Shown: positions 33,640 to 43,391 of the stretch, piece after piece
Layout: each line of letters starts with the position of its first letter
Numbering within the stretch: the stretch's first letter is position 1
Source: Scolanthus callimorphus
Lineage: Eukaryota > Cnidaria > Anthozoa > Actiniaria > Edwardsiidae
Direction: 5' to 3'
DNA length: 64,000 nucleotides
Assembly: GCA_033964015.1 (NCBI GenBank)
Contig: CM066924.1
Span: 24,982,280-25,046,279 of the forward strand
Program-made: the position numbers and the translations under genes
The notes under the pieces: generated by a model
What the model saw: only the letters and a program-made list of their open reading frames with translations
Told to the model about the DNA's origin: nothing
The model's database searches: none

Positions 33640-34304
33640 AACATTCATGTCGGATTTGGTGACTGTACAATCAAATTGAAATTAAAAAGCGCATAGCATG
33701 TAAATTTCATCCATTACTCACCCCTCCCCATTTTCAAATGTTTGTAGCACCCCATCTAGTCAAATAAGAAGGGGACCATTCATGAAGAATTACCGTGGAT
33801 TTGTTTATTGATAACTCTTTAATACCACTGAAATATAGGGTAAATCAGGTGATGGACAAAATTCTCCCTACCCTCCCCCCATTGGGCCAAAATTGTGGCA
33901 CTCCTTCCGAAAACTGTTAAATGTTTCCTGAGGAACATTTATGTCGAATTTTGTGATTGTACGATGAAATCATGATCTCCGAGGGTAGCACGAAAATGTG
34001 AACCGAAACTCCCCCTTCCCCCCCTTGCCGGACTTTTGTTGCACCCCCACCTAGTCCAATGTGAAGGGCACCATACAGGAAGAATTGTCATGGTCTTGTT
34101 TATCTATAACCCTTTAATACCAAGGAAATATTGGGAAATTAGGAAAGAGACAAAATTGCCCCTACCCTACCCCCCTTTGGTCGAAATGATGGCACCCCTC
34201 CCGAAAACTGATTTATTTCACCTAAGGAACATTTTGTCCAAATTTGACGCCTTTACGCACAAGTGCACGATCCGACCTATTTTTTCCCTTAACAGACTCT
34301 ACTA
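33640..34304 (+). repeat. Satellite-like ~285-bp units (2+)
   Basis: Repeated landmarks are ggaacattyatgtcgaattt, gtggcacycct, aatagggtaaat-like, ttgttta and a terminal ccttaacagactctactaa. Related arrays occur at 55140-57340 (inverted, about five units) and 61515-61945. Here the repeat lies inside the TTAA element next to its right arm. Confidence 0.85.
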
Positions 34305-34943
34305 ATTCAGTCCAGTCGAACTAGCCGAATCTCAGCTCGTTTGCTCGTAATATGGCAGGATCGCTTCAATATAAGGTATTTTACTTAAAGACTATTCGTT
34401 ACTAGTACTTGGCAAGAGATTTTGACGTTCTTGATGTGAGTATTTTGTTAGATACCGCAATCTGAGTCCAAATATTCGTGTTGTTTTGATTTGACTTGTT
34501 TCAGCTTTCAAGAGAAATGGACGTATTTCACAACCCAAGGACTTCGTTTCCGCATCGTTTATAGTGTTATGAAGCTCTGAAGATGCAATAAAAGTACGCT
34601 TGATCCTTTTGAATAATTATTTGTGTTTAGAAAGCGTTATCTTGACAAGTTTGTGTGTTTTTGTACGCTACACTCAATACTTGGCTTTACACGCAGTAGA
34701 TCAATTTGGTCGATTTTTAGGTTAAAGAAGGGCGCTCTCCTGACTCCAAATTTAACAGCCCAAAAATTTTATTTCATTTATTTGTAGTAATACCATTACC
34801 CTTTTCCCTCGTAGTAATGTTTTTCTTCTGGGCCATGTATATTTTGCGTGAGAGTCGTTTCAAATTACGATCTGTCACACATGGGGAAAACATTGAAATA
34901 ATCTAAAAATCTGTAAAAAATTCACTTTTTACCAAAACGTGAC
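34305..34943. repeat. Right 639-bp arm of the TTAA element
   Basis: Inverse of 30686-31327. It ends ...ccaaaacgtgac followed by TTAA. Confidence 0.95.
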
Positions 34944-35438
34944 TTAAAAGTATTCTACATGATCCTAATTACATTGTCTTTTGATTTCTCAGGTTTTTTG
35001 AACGAGTCGAAATCGATTAAAATAGATTTTGAGCATTTTTGTAGGTGCTCTAAAATAGACTCGTAAAACCGGAAGTGAGGTCAAATTTCGTGTTTTGGCT
35101 TCGCGTGCTAAAAATATTTATCAGAATGAGCTCAAACTTATATCCAAAATCAGTGTCCAAAGGCCTTTCATCGAGCGAAGTTTGAGAGATTTGAAAAAAA
35201 ATTCTATTGCAGCCCATAGGCGACCGTTAGTGCAAACCGCTCTTAAGGGCTTGGAATTCATAAGGGACAACAGAGAATGTAAATTAAAAAGACTGACAAC
35301 ACTGTTTTAGTGATAAAATGGGCCAAACAGAAGATTGCGATCATTTCCCTGCTTTGGCATAATACTTGCTTTTCTAGGGAATTTTGACTAGGGACACGTC
35401 ATTATTTAGCAGGAGGGCGCGCTCTAAAGAATGACATC

Positions 35439-35490
35439 CCTGATGGAGGACTGAAAGTAAAGAGTCCGAAACGTTGGCACAAATCTTGGT
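35439..35490 (+). ncRNA. Second hammerhead-like hairpin
   Basis: cctgatggaggact-gaaagtaaag-agtccgaaacgttggc repeats the 33403 motif. The stem is ggact/agtcc instead of ggacc/ggtcc, a compensatory change that argues for RNA structure. The core CUGAUGGA has an extra base compared with CUGANGA, so it is probably inactive. Confidence 0.4.
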
Positions 35491-35529
35491 CTGTTTTGTC
35501 CTTTCTCTCTATTTGTCTTCGAGTTTATT

Positions 35530-35693
35530 AGGACAGAGGGCGGGAGGACTTTTATTGCATCAAGCATTAAACAATGGAACACGCTACCAGTGTAGAAATA
35601 AGACAAAAGGAGACTACGAACGCTTTTAAAAATAGTTATATTAAATATCTTAAGGAGTCGTACACACTTATTGATCACTTTAGAATCTCATAA
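35530..35693 (+). pseudogene. LINE reverse transcriptase C-terminus relic
   Basis: One frame reads GGRTFIASSIKQWNTLP then a stop. After a frameshift a second frame reads KETTNAFKNSYIKYLKE...IDHFRIS and stops. The pattern F-x-x-R/S-x-I-x-x-W-N-x-L-P followed by a short helical tail is the usual LINE C-terminus. It carries at least one in-frame stop and one frameshift, so it is dead. Confidence 0.8.
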
Positions 35694-35701
35694 ATTTTAA
35701 T

Positions 35702-35952
35702 GGGCAATTCCACGTGCGGCACTAGTTTTTGACCCCCCATGCATCCAGAGAAAATGGTTCACCCCCATGTATATAGAATTCCGGGCAGGTTAAAGAAATC
35801 TAGCTTCAAAAATCCCCCTTGCAATCAGAATTCCTTTCGTCCCCCTTCCCACCCCCCTTCCCCCTCCTCCCCATCCCATCGGAATTTCCAAATGCCGCCC
35901 GTTGGGGGGTGGGGGGGGGGGGGGGGGGGGCTTTTATTTTCTGGAATTGCCC
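35702..35952. mobile_element. MITE with 12-bp ends in LINE 3' UTR
   Basis: The ends TGGGCAATTCCA and TGGAATTGCCCA are exact complements. The interior is C-rich, then a G-rich run (35910-35930). No clean TSD could be read. Confidence 0.7.
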
Positions 35953-36090
35953 AATATTCAATTTTAATATTTTTAATAACTTTTTTACCCCTTGTACATA
36001 TATGTAATTTAGTCTTATATTTATTGTATTATATATACATATATACGTACTTATGTAGATATTGTTAATATAATTTTATTTTAGAGAGGG

Positions 36091-36236
36091 CAGGGCCGTA
36101 GCTAGCATAGGGTCAGAGGAGGCAGTTGCCCCCCAACATGTGGGGAAAAAACTGCTTGCCCCCCCCCCCCCCCCAACAAAAACAAAGAATGACCAAGGCT
36201 TGCCCCCCCAGACACAAATTTCTAGCTACGGCCTTG
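36091..36236. mobile_element. MITE, ends CARGGCCGTAGCTAG
   Basis: cagggccgtagctag at the left and ctagctacggccttg at the right are inverted. A poly-C run lies inside. It interrupts the LINE 3' UTR (ttttagag...ggccacaag). TSD not clear. Confidence 0.75.
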
Positions 36237-36310
36237 GAAGGCCACAAGTTTATCAGTCTTGACTGTAATGTGTTACCCTCATGAAATAAAGTTATTATTA
36301 TTATTATATT

Positions 36311-36740
36311 TTATATCCACCGCTGTTAATGTCTAAAAACTATTTCAAGAATGACATCTAATATACACTTTGTGGACTCTCGGAACGAAGACACCCGCGC
36401 GCTGTTTATAAGAAGAAATGTATCTTGACGAGGAGAATCGAACTCTCCCGAAAATGCTTTCCAGTAATAGGCGCGCAGTTGCGCGCATGAATAATATAAC
36501 TTACAGGCCCAGGAGCCCATCAATAGATGCTTTTACTATAGATGTTCATCTACCCTTTCTCTAAAGGCTTGATGAAATGCGTTTCTCAAAATTCGGGTGC
36601 GCTTTGCGCACAACAAAAGAAAAAAGAAACTTTGCATCACTTGGACAAGACTCCATATGACAGGACAACCATTTAGTTAGAGCAGCAGTTATTTAGAAAG
36701 TAAGGAATAGAAGTCTACCGACTGAACGCTTGAATAGACT
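36311..36740. other. No recognisable feature
   Basis: The sequence gagagttcgattctcc (complement of 36434-36449) resembles a tRNA T-arm, but no acceptor stem or A box goes with it. Confidence 0.4.
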
Positions 36741-37035
36741 TGAATCCTATGATATCTCGTCCTCAATTTACACAAAAAAGAGATATCATAGGATTCTAAC
36801 CTTTAGACACGCTCGCAGTAGTAAAACCTGCAAATTGGGCATTCGTTATCCCCCAGAGACGTTTCAAAGCGCCTGCATCAGCCATCATGGGGTCATGGGA
36901 AAGGCATCATAATACTGAGGATCATTGGGGATTTGTGAAAAACTATCAAATAGAAAAAATCGCTTTTTTGTGCTATTTTCTTAGTGGAATCGAGCTAGCC
37001 TCTTGAAGCTTTGAATAATCCTATAAAATCTGCTG
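36740..37035. repeat. Dispersed repeat with perfect hairpin, partner at 52640
   Basis: aatcctatgatatctc and gagatatcataggatt (36743-36796) form a 16-bp stem. Further on, tcgcttttttgtgctatttt and gaataatcctata are shared with 52640-52860, where the hairpin is in inverted orientation. Probably a MITE family. Confidence 0.75.
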
Positions 37036-37089
37036 TTCAACGAATACACCCCACCATGGAGGCTGGTGAGTTTCTTTTACAAAAACATT

Positions 37090-37800
37090 TCATTTGATTC
37101 TTAATGACCTTTGAAGACTGATAAATGTGATCTTGATAAGATTTGTTAAATCCTTCTATTTGGTCAGTGATAAAAATCGTCTATTAATAATTTTTTATCT
37201 TAGTAAAATTCTTATGAGATCTTTAATAACATTCAACATTCCTATTTGACCTTGTAAGAATTTAAGTCTTAACAACATCTTACGTATTAAGAAATGTTTT
37301 ATCTTTAAAAATTATTATAAGATCACACAATCAATAATGTCAGTTTATTGTAAGATCTAAACCATTAACAGTATTCTTATAAGATCTTAATAAGGTTCCT
37401 ATTTGATCTTGTAAGAATTTGTCTTAATAAGATCTTATGTATTAAGAAATCTTGTATCTTGAAAAGATTCTTGTAAGATCACATGATTGCTTATAAGATT
37501 ATTATAAGATCTTACCACCTCATAATATTCTTATAAGATCTTAATAAGATTCCTATTTGATCTTGTAAGAATTTAAGTCTTAAATAAGATCTTATTAAGA
37601 AATCTTGTATCTTGAAAAGATTCTTATAAGATCACATGATTGCTTATAAATTATAATAAGATCTTACCACCTTATAATATTCTTATAAGATCTTAATAAG
37701 ATTCCTATTTGATCTTGTAAGAATTTAAGTCTTAATAAGATCTTATTAAGAATTTTTGTATCTTTATAAGATTGTAAGATCTTACCAGCTTAATAAGGTT
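37090..37800. repeat. ~154-bp AT-rich satellite, 4+ copies
   Basis: The phase mark ttcctatttgatcttgtaag starts at 37239 (diverged), 37396, 37550 and 37702, giving periods of 157, 154 and 152 bp. Each unit is packed with the palindromic word AAGATCTT in forms such as cttataagatcttaat. The first copy is the most diverged. Confidence 0.92.
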
Positions 37801-37815
37801 CTCTTGAGATCTTAC

Positions 37816-37882
37816 GAGCGCCATCTTGGATTTTGGACGTGCGTCCTGGGCCGAGTCACAAAATCCAAAATGGCGCTCGCGA
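37816..37882. repeat. Short inverted repeat
   Basis: gagcgccatcttggattttg and caaaatccaaaatggcgctc pair over 20 bp with one mismatch and a spacer of about 25 bp. It directly follows the satellite and could be a very short MITE. Confidence 0.75.
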
Positions 37883-38051
37883 CTTACAAACTCCGAGATT
37901 TTTGCAATAAAAACAGCCTCCAACGTCTCCTGGCAGGTTTCACAGATCGAAATCCTAGCTTTATTATTGGAAACCGAACCACACAACTATGAATCAGCTA
38001 ATTTGTAAAGGATCTTTTGTATTGTTGTTATGCAAATTTCCAAAAGCGATG

Positions 38052-38135
38052 TTCCGTGTATAATACGCATCACGTTTTTGAGGCTCATTTTGGACTGAAA
38101 AAAGTGCGCATTATACACGGGTAAATACGGTAGAT
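38052..38135. mobile_element. Short MITE, ends ccgtgtataatacgca
   Basis: ccgtgtataatacgcat and gtgcgcattatacacgg are inverted, followed by gtaaatacggta. A compact hairpin element without coding sequence. Confidence 0.7.
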
Positions 38136-38244
38136 CCTACCAATAAATGTTTTTTTGCAGGACACAGTACCTAAAAATATCGGAAAACATTTTATTAACA
38201 TAAATTTTTGGGGGCAGCCCCCCCCCCCTAATTCTGCTGCCCAT

Positions 38245-38480
38245 GAACAAGGGACAGATTTCACATGGTATTTCACATATGATGAGCTTTTATTGCCAAG
38301 CATATTTCACACCAATTTCACATGGTTTGATGATGTGAAAAGGAGAACCCCAATTTCACATCAATTTCACATATGTTCACATCATCATTTCACATGGTAA
38401 TGATGTGAAATGTAATGTGAAATAGCTAATTTTTCACATCAGTATTTCACATACATTTCACATGCATTTCACATGTTTCC
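38245..38480. repeat. Cluster of TTTCACAT / ATGTGAAA octamers
   Basis: About 15 exact or near copies of tttcacat or its complement occur in 235 bp at irregular spacing and on both strands. No simple period fits. It could be a degenerate minisatellite or a dense protein-binding array. Confidence 0.8.
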
Positions 38481-38489
38481 CTCCAGTAG

Positions 38490-39050
38490 TGGAGTCACAT
38501 GACTGTTTCACAACAAAGGACAACCTCGTTCCCATGTTTTCAAACAGTGGTCATGTGACTCAGCCACCCCCAGGGTCTTCTACTCAACCAACCACCATCT
38601 TGAAAATTACCCACAAGACCCTGGGGACGAGGTTGATATCTCGCCTCATGTGAACAAGCCAAGGTGTAGACAAGGTGTCTACATTATTGTGTGTTTCCAA
38701 AAAATATCCATACCCCCCTACGGAAGGGATTGGAAATTCCAGAGGGGTGGGGGGGGTCAATTTACCTGATCTTTTCCATACAAACACTGTATTTTTCTTC
38801 GGAAATTCCAGAGGGGAGGGGGGGGGTCACTTCTCAACACCCTTCCGTGGGGGGGGTATGGATATTTTTTGGAAACACACATTATTAGTTGAGTTGTCCT
38901 CATGCTTTTTGTGTTTTGTAAAAGGCACAAAGGCAATAATATTAGTAATAATAAATGTATTTTTTGATACTACAGTTAACTACTACCATCTTTAATTCCT
39001 TATAATAGTTGGGAGCTCCGCTTTTAGGCAGTGCCTAAATCTATATATTA
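38490..39050. repeat. Dispersed repeat, inverted copy of 3099-3420
   Basis: Same segments as 3099-3420 in reverse order and strand, interrupted by the MITE 38689-38880. Confidence 0.85.
38689..38880. mobile_element. 192-bp MITE with ~40-bp ends, TSD attatt
   Basis: The ends GTGTGTTTCCAAAAAATATC are exact complements and extend to acggaaggg. attatt is duplicated at 38683-38688 and 38881-38886. The paralogous repeat at 3260-3275 has one such site and no insertion. The interior carries two copies of ggaaattccagagggg. The superfamily is not clear from a 6-bp TSD. Confidence 0.9.
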
Positions 39051-39354
39051 TTGCAACAGGTAGCCTGCGAGCCGGCTCTCCAGTGGGTTTTCCAGAGAAA
39101 AATTTGTTAGGGTGCGCGCGGGGTTCCTGTGGCGTCGGGATTCCTGTGTCGCGGGGGGAGAGAGAAGAAAGGAGAGCCGGCAGGAAAGGCCCATGTTTTG
39201 TCGTGCCCGCCCCTGTCACGGCTCAACGCTTCGCATCGAATAACATGCACAATACCTGTCAAATCTAGCCAATAAGTGCTCGGAACATGCAAACACAAAA
39301 TGACAGCTTTCCTATTTACAGTTGTAATATCAAGTCGGTAATTTTAGCGTTCTG

Positions 39355-40405
39355 GTCACCCTGGGACCAACCACCCCCCTAAATGAGTCATCAAAACGTG
39401 GGCAAAAATCAATTCTTGACATAACTTTCTTCCCTTTGTGTCTATTTTTACCAAACTTCGTACATTGGATGACATTATGAAGACACACATTTTTCACCTA
39501 TTGAGTGGTCACCATGGTGTTTGTGACGTCACTGGCGATGACGTAATTATTGGACTAATTTTTATTATGTCGAATCTGCTTGCTTTTTGTAGCGGCAATG
39601 ATAGATTATAACAAGAGAAGCTGAAAATCGAAAACCGTTTGCGTTTTGGGTTTATATTAGCTGAGTTATGATTTTTTAATGATTTGTATAAGGTTGGATC
39701 TACCTTAACAATTGAAAAAATTACAAAATAATTACTTTTTGGAGGGTAACGTCATTCCACAGTCAAATATCTTAGTATATATGTTATACTAGTTGACTAC
39801 AAAAGAATTGCAATCATTTCCATTCTCGATCATCTATTTTCCGTGTTTAAAATCCGAAAATGTAAACTCATGACATCATAGATTATGACGTCACAATCTA
39901 ACAACGCTTTATATCTTCGCTCTAAGGACGAAATTCAAAATTTTAAAATCATACGATTTTAGATACCATTTTGCTTGGCACTTAACAACAGAAATCAGTT
40001 CAATTGACGAAATATTCGAAAAAAATTACCAGTGAGTTTGTTTTACCATACATTTGTTACTGTAACAAAATAGTTAGGGGAGGGGAGGGGGTCAATCTTT
40101 GAAAAACTAGAACTCAGCTGTTTTTCATGCTATCAACAAACGGTTTTCGGTTTTCAACATCTCTTGCTGAGGTGTATCATCGCCATTACAGAAATAGTGC
40201 ATATTCCAATTCGTAAAAATGATCAAACGATTGCGCAATCTCTGGTGACGTCACAAAACATCATAGTGACGTCAAAAGTGATGGAAAATATTTGTCATTG
40301 TGATGTCATCCTATGTACCAAATTTGGTCAAAATAGCCACTTGGGATGGAAAGTTGTGTAGAGTCAAAGTTTGGATGACGCATTTTGGGGGGTGGTTGGT
40401 GCCAG
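39355..40405. mobile_element. Nested element, ends ctgggaccaaccacccccc
   Basis: ctgggaccaaccacccccct and its partner ggggggtggttggtgccag are inverted, extending to aaatg.gtcatc. The interior has several tgacgtca words and no coding sequence. TSD not clear. Confidence 0.7.
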
Positions 40406-40426
40406 CGTGTGGTGGAGCTAACATGC

Positions 40427-40660
40427 TCGTCGAATTTCTCACCGCTTTCTTCACTGTTTCTCTGTTCCTTTTCCTGGAAATACACGCGAACGCTTGCTAA
40501 TAAGCCTGCCGGCATCAGCAGTAAGCGCTCGCTGTGCGTTTTGGTGAAGTTTTCATGCTGTGGATCTCGCTCGTCGAATTTCTCGCCGCTTTCATGCCTA
40601 TTTCAATCTATGTTATTTCTCTGGAAATACACACGAACGCTTGCTAACACGAAGATGATT
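40427..40660. repeat. Two-copy ~144-bp imperfect duplication
   Basis: gctcgtcgaatttctc.ccgc through tggaaatacac.cgaacgctt at 40427-40498 recurs at 40571-40649. Confidence 0.75.
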
Positions 40661-41739
40661 TACTGGGACCTACCGAAACTGAAAGCAATCTCGTCAAAAC
40701 AATCAACACACAATTCCGTAGATGATCCTGCCGTGCTTGAGTTTACTAGTTTGAGTTTGAAAGAAAGTTCGGTGTATCTGGCAAAGAACTTGACAAGTGA
40801 CCTCGACAGAAAATATATTTCTACCACCCAGAGAGAAAAGACTGGGAGAAATTCGTGCATGCAAGGAATCTGTGTAATTTGAATATCATTTTGTAAATTC
40901 TGTGCCGTTGGAAGAATCAGAAGGTAGTGTTCAGGTTTAGCATGAATTTCAGCCGCCTCTTCGCTCTCGATCGTAGCTCACTTTGCAGAGTCGCTCGACA
41001 GTGAGTCAATCAACGGCTGAAATTTAGCTTACAGAAGATTCTGGTTCTTACTAAATCACTGTAATGCTTCCTTATGTTTGTGTTTTAATCACACAGACTT
41101 TTTGACCAAGCCGTGCCCGCCGTGTAAGGCTAAGAAAACGGAACAGGAGAATTGCCCGGAAATATGTTTGTTTGTGAAGATTGCTTCCACAACAAGTCAA
41201 AATATTCGAAAGTGCAAAGAAAATTAAGCTTTCATTTATTAAGCTTATTAAACGTATCGATTTTTTGTACTTTGGCTTTTCATCTTCTGAGATTCATCTT
41301 CCACGATACAAATACGCTCAACTGACTGTCTTCGCTTGAGAGCGCGTCCAAAATTCAGCGCTTCGAGCCCCTTCTTCGCTATTCAAAATAAAAGGGTTTT
41401 CACCGTTGTCAAAATTGCAAGTATGTATCTCCTTTCAATAAGGCAATCGATTGCTAAGCATGAAATAGTCAGGAATAGCTTTCTCGACTTAATAAACCCG
41501 CTGTTTTCCTTCAATGCCCCCGTGAATAAACTCACATCTGATGAATGTTGACACATTTCTGACAGCTCATATATGAGTTGGCCAATCAGCGGCCTCCGTT
41601 CGTCAGCGAACGGGAAGCATGAAAAAAGGTGGGCCTTTCCTGCCGGCTCTCCTTTCAGTGACACAGGAATCCCGCGCTAAAAAAATCGAACATCCGAAAA
41701 AAACCCACTGGAGAGCCGGCTAGCAGGCTATGCAACAGG

Positions 41740-42427
41740 AATTTTGTCTAACAAATAAAAACAAAAACATTGCAATATTCTCATCATTCTACTTCAAATA
41801 AGCTGAAAAGGTAAATCGTATTCTGACAGCAGCGTGTTCGCGGCAGATCGGGAGATCAGGGTGTTGTGCAGGCCGGCTTTTCATAGGTTTTTCTTTCGAG
41901 CTTATTTAAGGAAAACAAGAACCGAACAAGAACATTTTCCCGTTTCGAAGGAGTTAAAATGGTATTTCTTATTCAAGTACTTTTCAAGGACTTCCAGAAC
42001 CTGCATGCACCCTGAAAACCTCAATGATAAAACGCTTTTACCTTCTAAATGAAGTTCTTGTAAGTACACATCAAGTTCCTCGATATCGCTCTCCGCCATG
42101 TTGACACTCATCGGTCATATTCAACGACTAATTCCAGTTTTTAACTACATTCTGATACGTTTTCTTGCCAAAAAAACGATGCAGTGATACTTAGTGATTA
42201 CATCTGCAAACGAAACAAGCCATTTTCCCTGAAGATTCGAAAGCGGCTATATTGGTCCAGGTCCAGAAATCGGGATTTTTGACCCAGAAATCGTGCAGAA
42301 TCTGCGAGGCGTATCTTTCTTTGGTTTGAGCCTTCCCATGATGCATTGCGAAATCGAACCGTTCCCAAGATGCATTGCGCGCTCGCTTCCAGAACACTCG
42401 CAAAGCTCGCAAGAGGCTTTTCTCTTT
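41740..42427. other. Mostly unassigned; one possible short exon
   Basis: Apart from the possible exon at 42042-42099 and a fragment related to the 25222 MITE family at 42320-42427 (gatgcattgcg, aacactcgcaaagctcgcaa), nothing is recognised. Confidence 0.4.
42042..42099 (-). CDS. Possible short 5' exon (MAESDIEELDVYLQELHLE)
   Basis: An ATG in a good context (aacATGGCGG) opens an acidic frame that stops at a plausible donor, agaag|gtaaaa. No following exon was found. It may be the start of a host gene or chance. Confidence 0.25.
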
Positions 42428-42668
42428 GAGGGGTGGCGAATGGTCAATGCGAGAATTCCGAGAACGCGAGAACGCCGCTTTCAAAATCCGAGATCGAGAA
42501 CTCGATTTGAGATTCGCCATATAAACACAACAAACTGGAAAATCCGAGATCCGAGACGACCTGAAATAAAATCCGAGATCCGAGAACGGCAAATTAAAAA
42601 ATACGAGAATTCGAGAACGCCTAAAATTTCGCGAGAAAACAGATTTTGTGAAGGACCATTCGCCACCC
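42428..42668. mobile_element. MITE with ends ggggtggcgaatggtc
   Basis: gaggggtggcgaatggtc and gaccattcgccacccc are inverted. The interior contains about five variants of aaaatccgagatccgagaac. No TSD clearly seen. Confidence 0.8.
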
Positions 42669-42689
42669 CTTCGTTGTAGTCCGGTCAAT

Positions 42690-43054
42690 TAGCCCGAAAA
42701 AAACCGAACCTGGAAAAAATTGCAACATGGGAAGTTGTTGGTACTAATTGTTAAAAACATATGTAGGAATAACATATCCAAATTTCATAGAAATCCGGCC
42801 GGGGAAGTTGGTTAAATTTTTGGTTTTACCGGCGACGTCAAGGGCGCCTTTTGTTTTCGGCGGCACTAGACAATGAAAACACAGAAACTGGGAGAATGTT
42901 TATGGATTGTACAGATGAAACCGGGGAAGATTTAACAAGGTTTTTCGGTTGAAACAAATAATTTCTGAGCGATGAGTTACGGTTATGAACAGTTTATTTC
43001 TTTTATTTCTTGAAGCGTATAATATTCGAACTTTAGTGTATCACCACGCGGGAA
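42690..43054. repeat. Dispersed repeat, direct copy at 60982-61311
   Basis: From caattagcccgaaaaaaacc to gtatcaccacgcgggaaata the two loci are nearly identical. The second lacks about 48 bp after ttcggcggcact. At 60982 it abuts the first exon of a decayed gene and carries what would be an intron acceptor (ttgcaattttttccag on the minus strand), so it could be a shared intron or inserted repeat. Confidence 0.88.
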
Positions 43055-43057
43055 ATA

Positions 43058-43207
43058 CATAGAGGATATTACACGGTGGCGCGAAGATATGAGTTTTATT
43101 TTCGAGTGGCAAGAACAATATTTTACGAATGAGCGCAGCGAATGAGTAAAATATTGTTTTTGACAGGAGAAAATGAAACTCATATCTTCAAGCCAGCGTG
43201 TAATTTT
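43058..43207. mobile_element. Short foldback element
   Basis: ttacacggtggcgcgaagat...gagtttta is complemented by aaactcatatcttcaagcca...gtgtaa. An inner pair aatattttacgaatg / gcgaatgagtaaaatatt lies between. Confidence 0.75.
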
Positions 43208-43211
43208 CTTT

Positions 43212-43391
43212 TTATTATATGGACAAACTAGAAAAAATCATTACAAATTGATTTCCAATCACTTTTGTTTTGACCGTATCCTCACTAGTGAGGATATGGA
43301 AAATATGTCACTGAGGACCCGGATGTAGCGTCGTACGAGATCTACGAATGGCGTATTTCCCAGTAAAACACTCGTGTCCATATAATAAACC
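43212..43391. mobile_element. Short element with ends ttattatatggaca
   Basis: ttattatatggaca and tgtccatataataa are exact complements. A palindrome tatcctcactagtgaggata lies inside. Confidence 0.7.

Larger units (their letters stand above)
30686..34943. mobile_element. 4,258-bp TTAA element with ~640-bp inverted arms
   Basis: Both ends read GTCACGTTTTGGTAAAAAG inward and are flanked by TTAA (30682-30685 and 34944-34947). The left inverted repeat of the giant element has the same sequence with one TTAA at this place (cctcTTAAaagtattc in complement), a direct empty site. The arms 30686-31327 and 34305-34943 are almost identical. The 3-kb interior contains a MITE, an inverted pair, a hammerhead-like hairpin and satellite units but no recognisable transposase, so it is non-autonomous. 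Confidence 0.92.
8019..35242 (-). mobile_element. Giant 27.2-kb TTAA-flanked transposon
   Basis: Both termini begin GAGCGGTTTGCACTAACGG (left at 8019, right as reverse complement ending 35242), and each is flanked outside by TTAA (8015-8018 and 35243-35246). From the ends inward, over 1 kb is nearly identical in inverted orientation. The space between is filled by one minus-strand split gene that starts about 110 bp inside the right repeat and stops about 130 bp inside the left repeat, the layout of an autonomous cut-and-paste element. About 17 kb of the length is younger insertions (10040-22607 and 30686-34943), so the original element was near 10 kb. TTAA targeting is known for piggyBac and Kolobok; placement here is open. 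Confidence 0.85.
29390..35242. repeat. Right long inverted repeat of giant element, interrupted
   Basis: Outer piece 34944-35242 and inner piece 29390-30685 together match the left repeat 8019-9470 in reverse complement. The gap is the TTAA element 30686-34943. The stretch 29650-29920 has about 170 bp not seen in the left copy (around gcccgggggaatcccc), a further small insertion or a deletion in the other arm. The outer parts are nearly identical and the gene-proximal parts more diverged. Confidence 0.88.
35530..36310 (+). mobile_element. 5'-truncated LINE interrupted by two MITEs
   Basis: A LINE C-terminus relic (35530-35693), an AT-rich 3' UTR and a 3' tail (acaagtttatcag...ataaagttattattattatta, 36241-36306) form one element. 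It is broken by the inserted elements 35702-35952 and 36091-36236. Confidence 0.8.
39061..41730. mobile_element. 2,670-bp Mutator-like foldback, 9-bp TSD
   Basis: The ends tagcctgcgagccggctctc and (complement) tagcctgctagccggctctc continue for about 105-135 bp. tgcaacagg is duplicated at 39052-39060 and 41731-41739. It holds a nested inverted-end element (39355-40405) and a small tandem duplication. The frame at 40385-40882 is open but has no recognisable domain. Confidence 0.9.

Noticed and set aside
36390..36500. A tRNA gene (T-arm-like gagttcgattctcc on the minus strand)
   Set aside because: No cloverleaf, acceptor stem or A box could be made around it.
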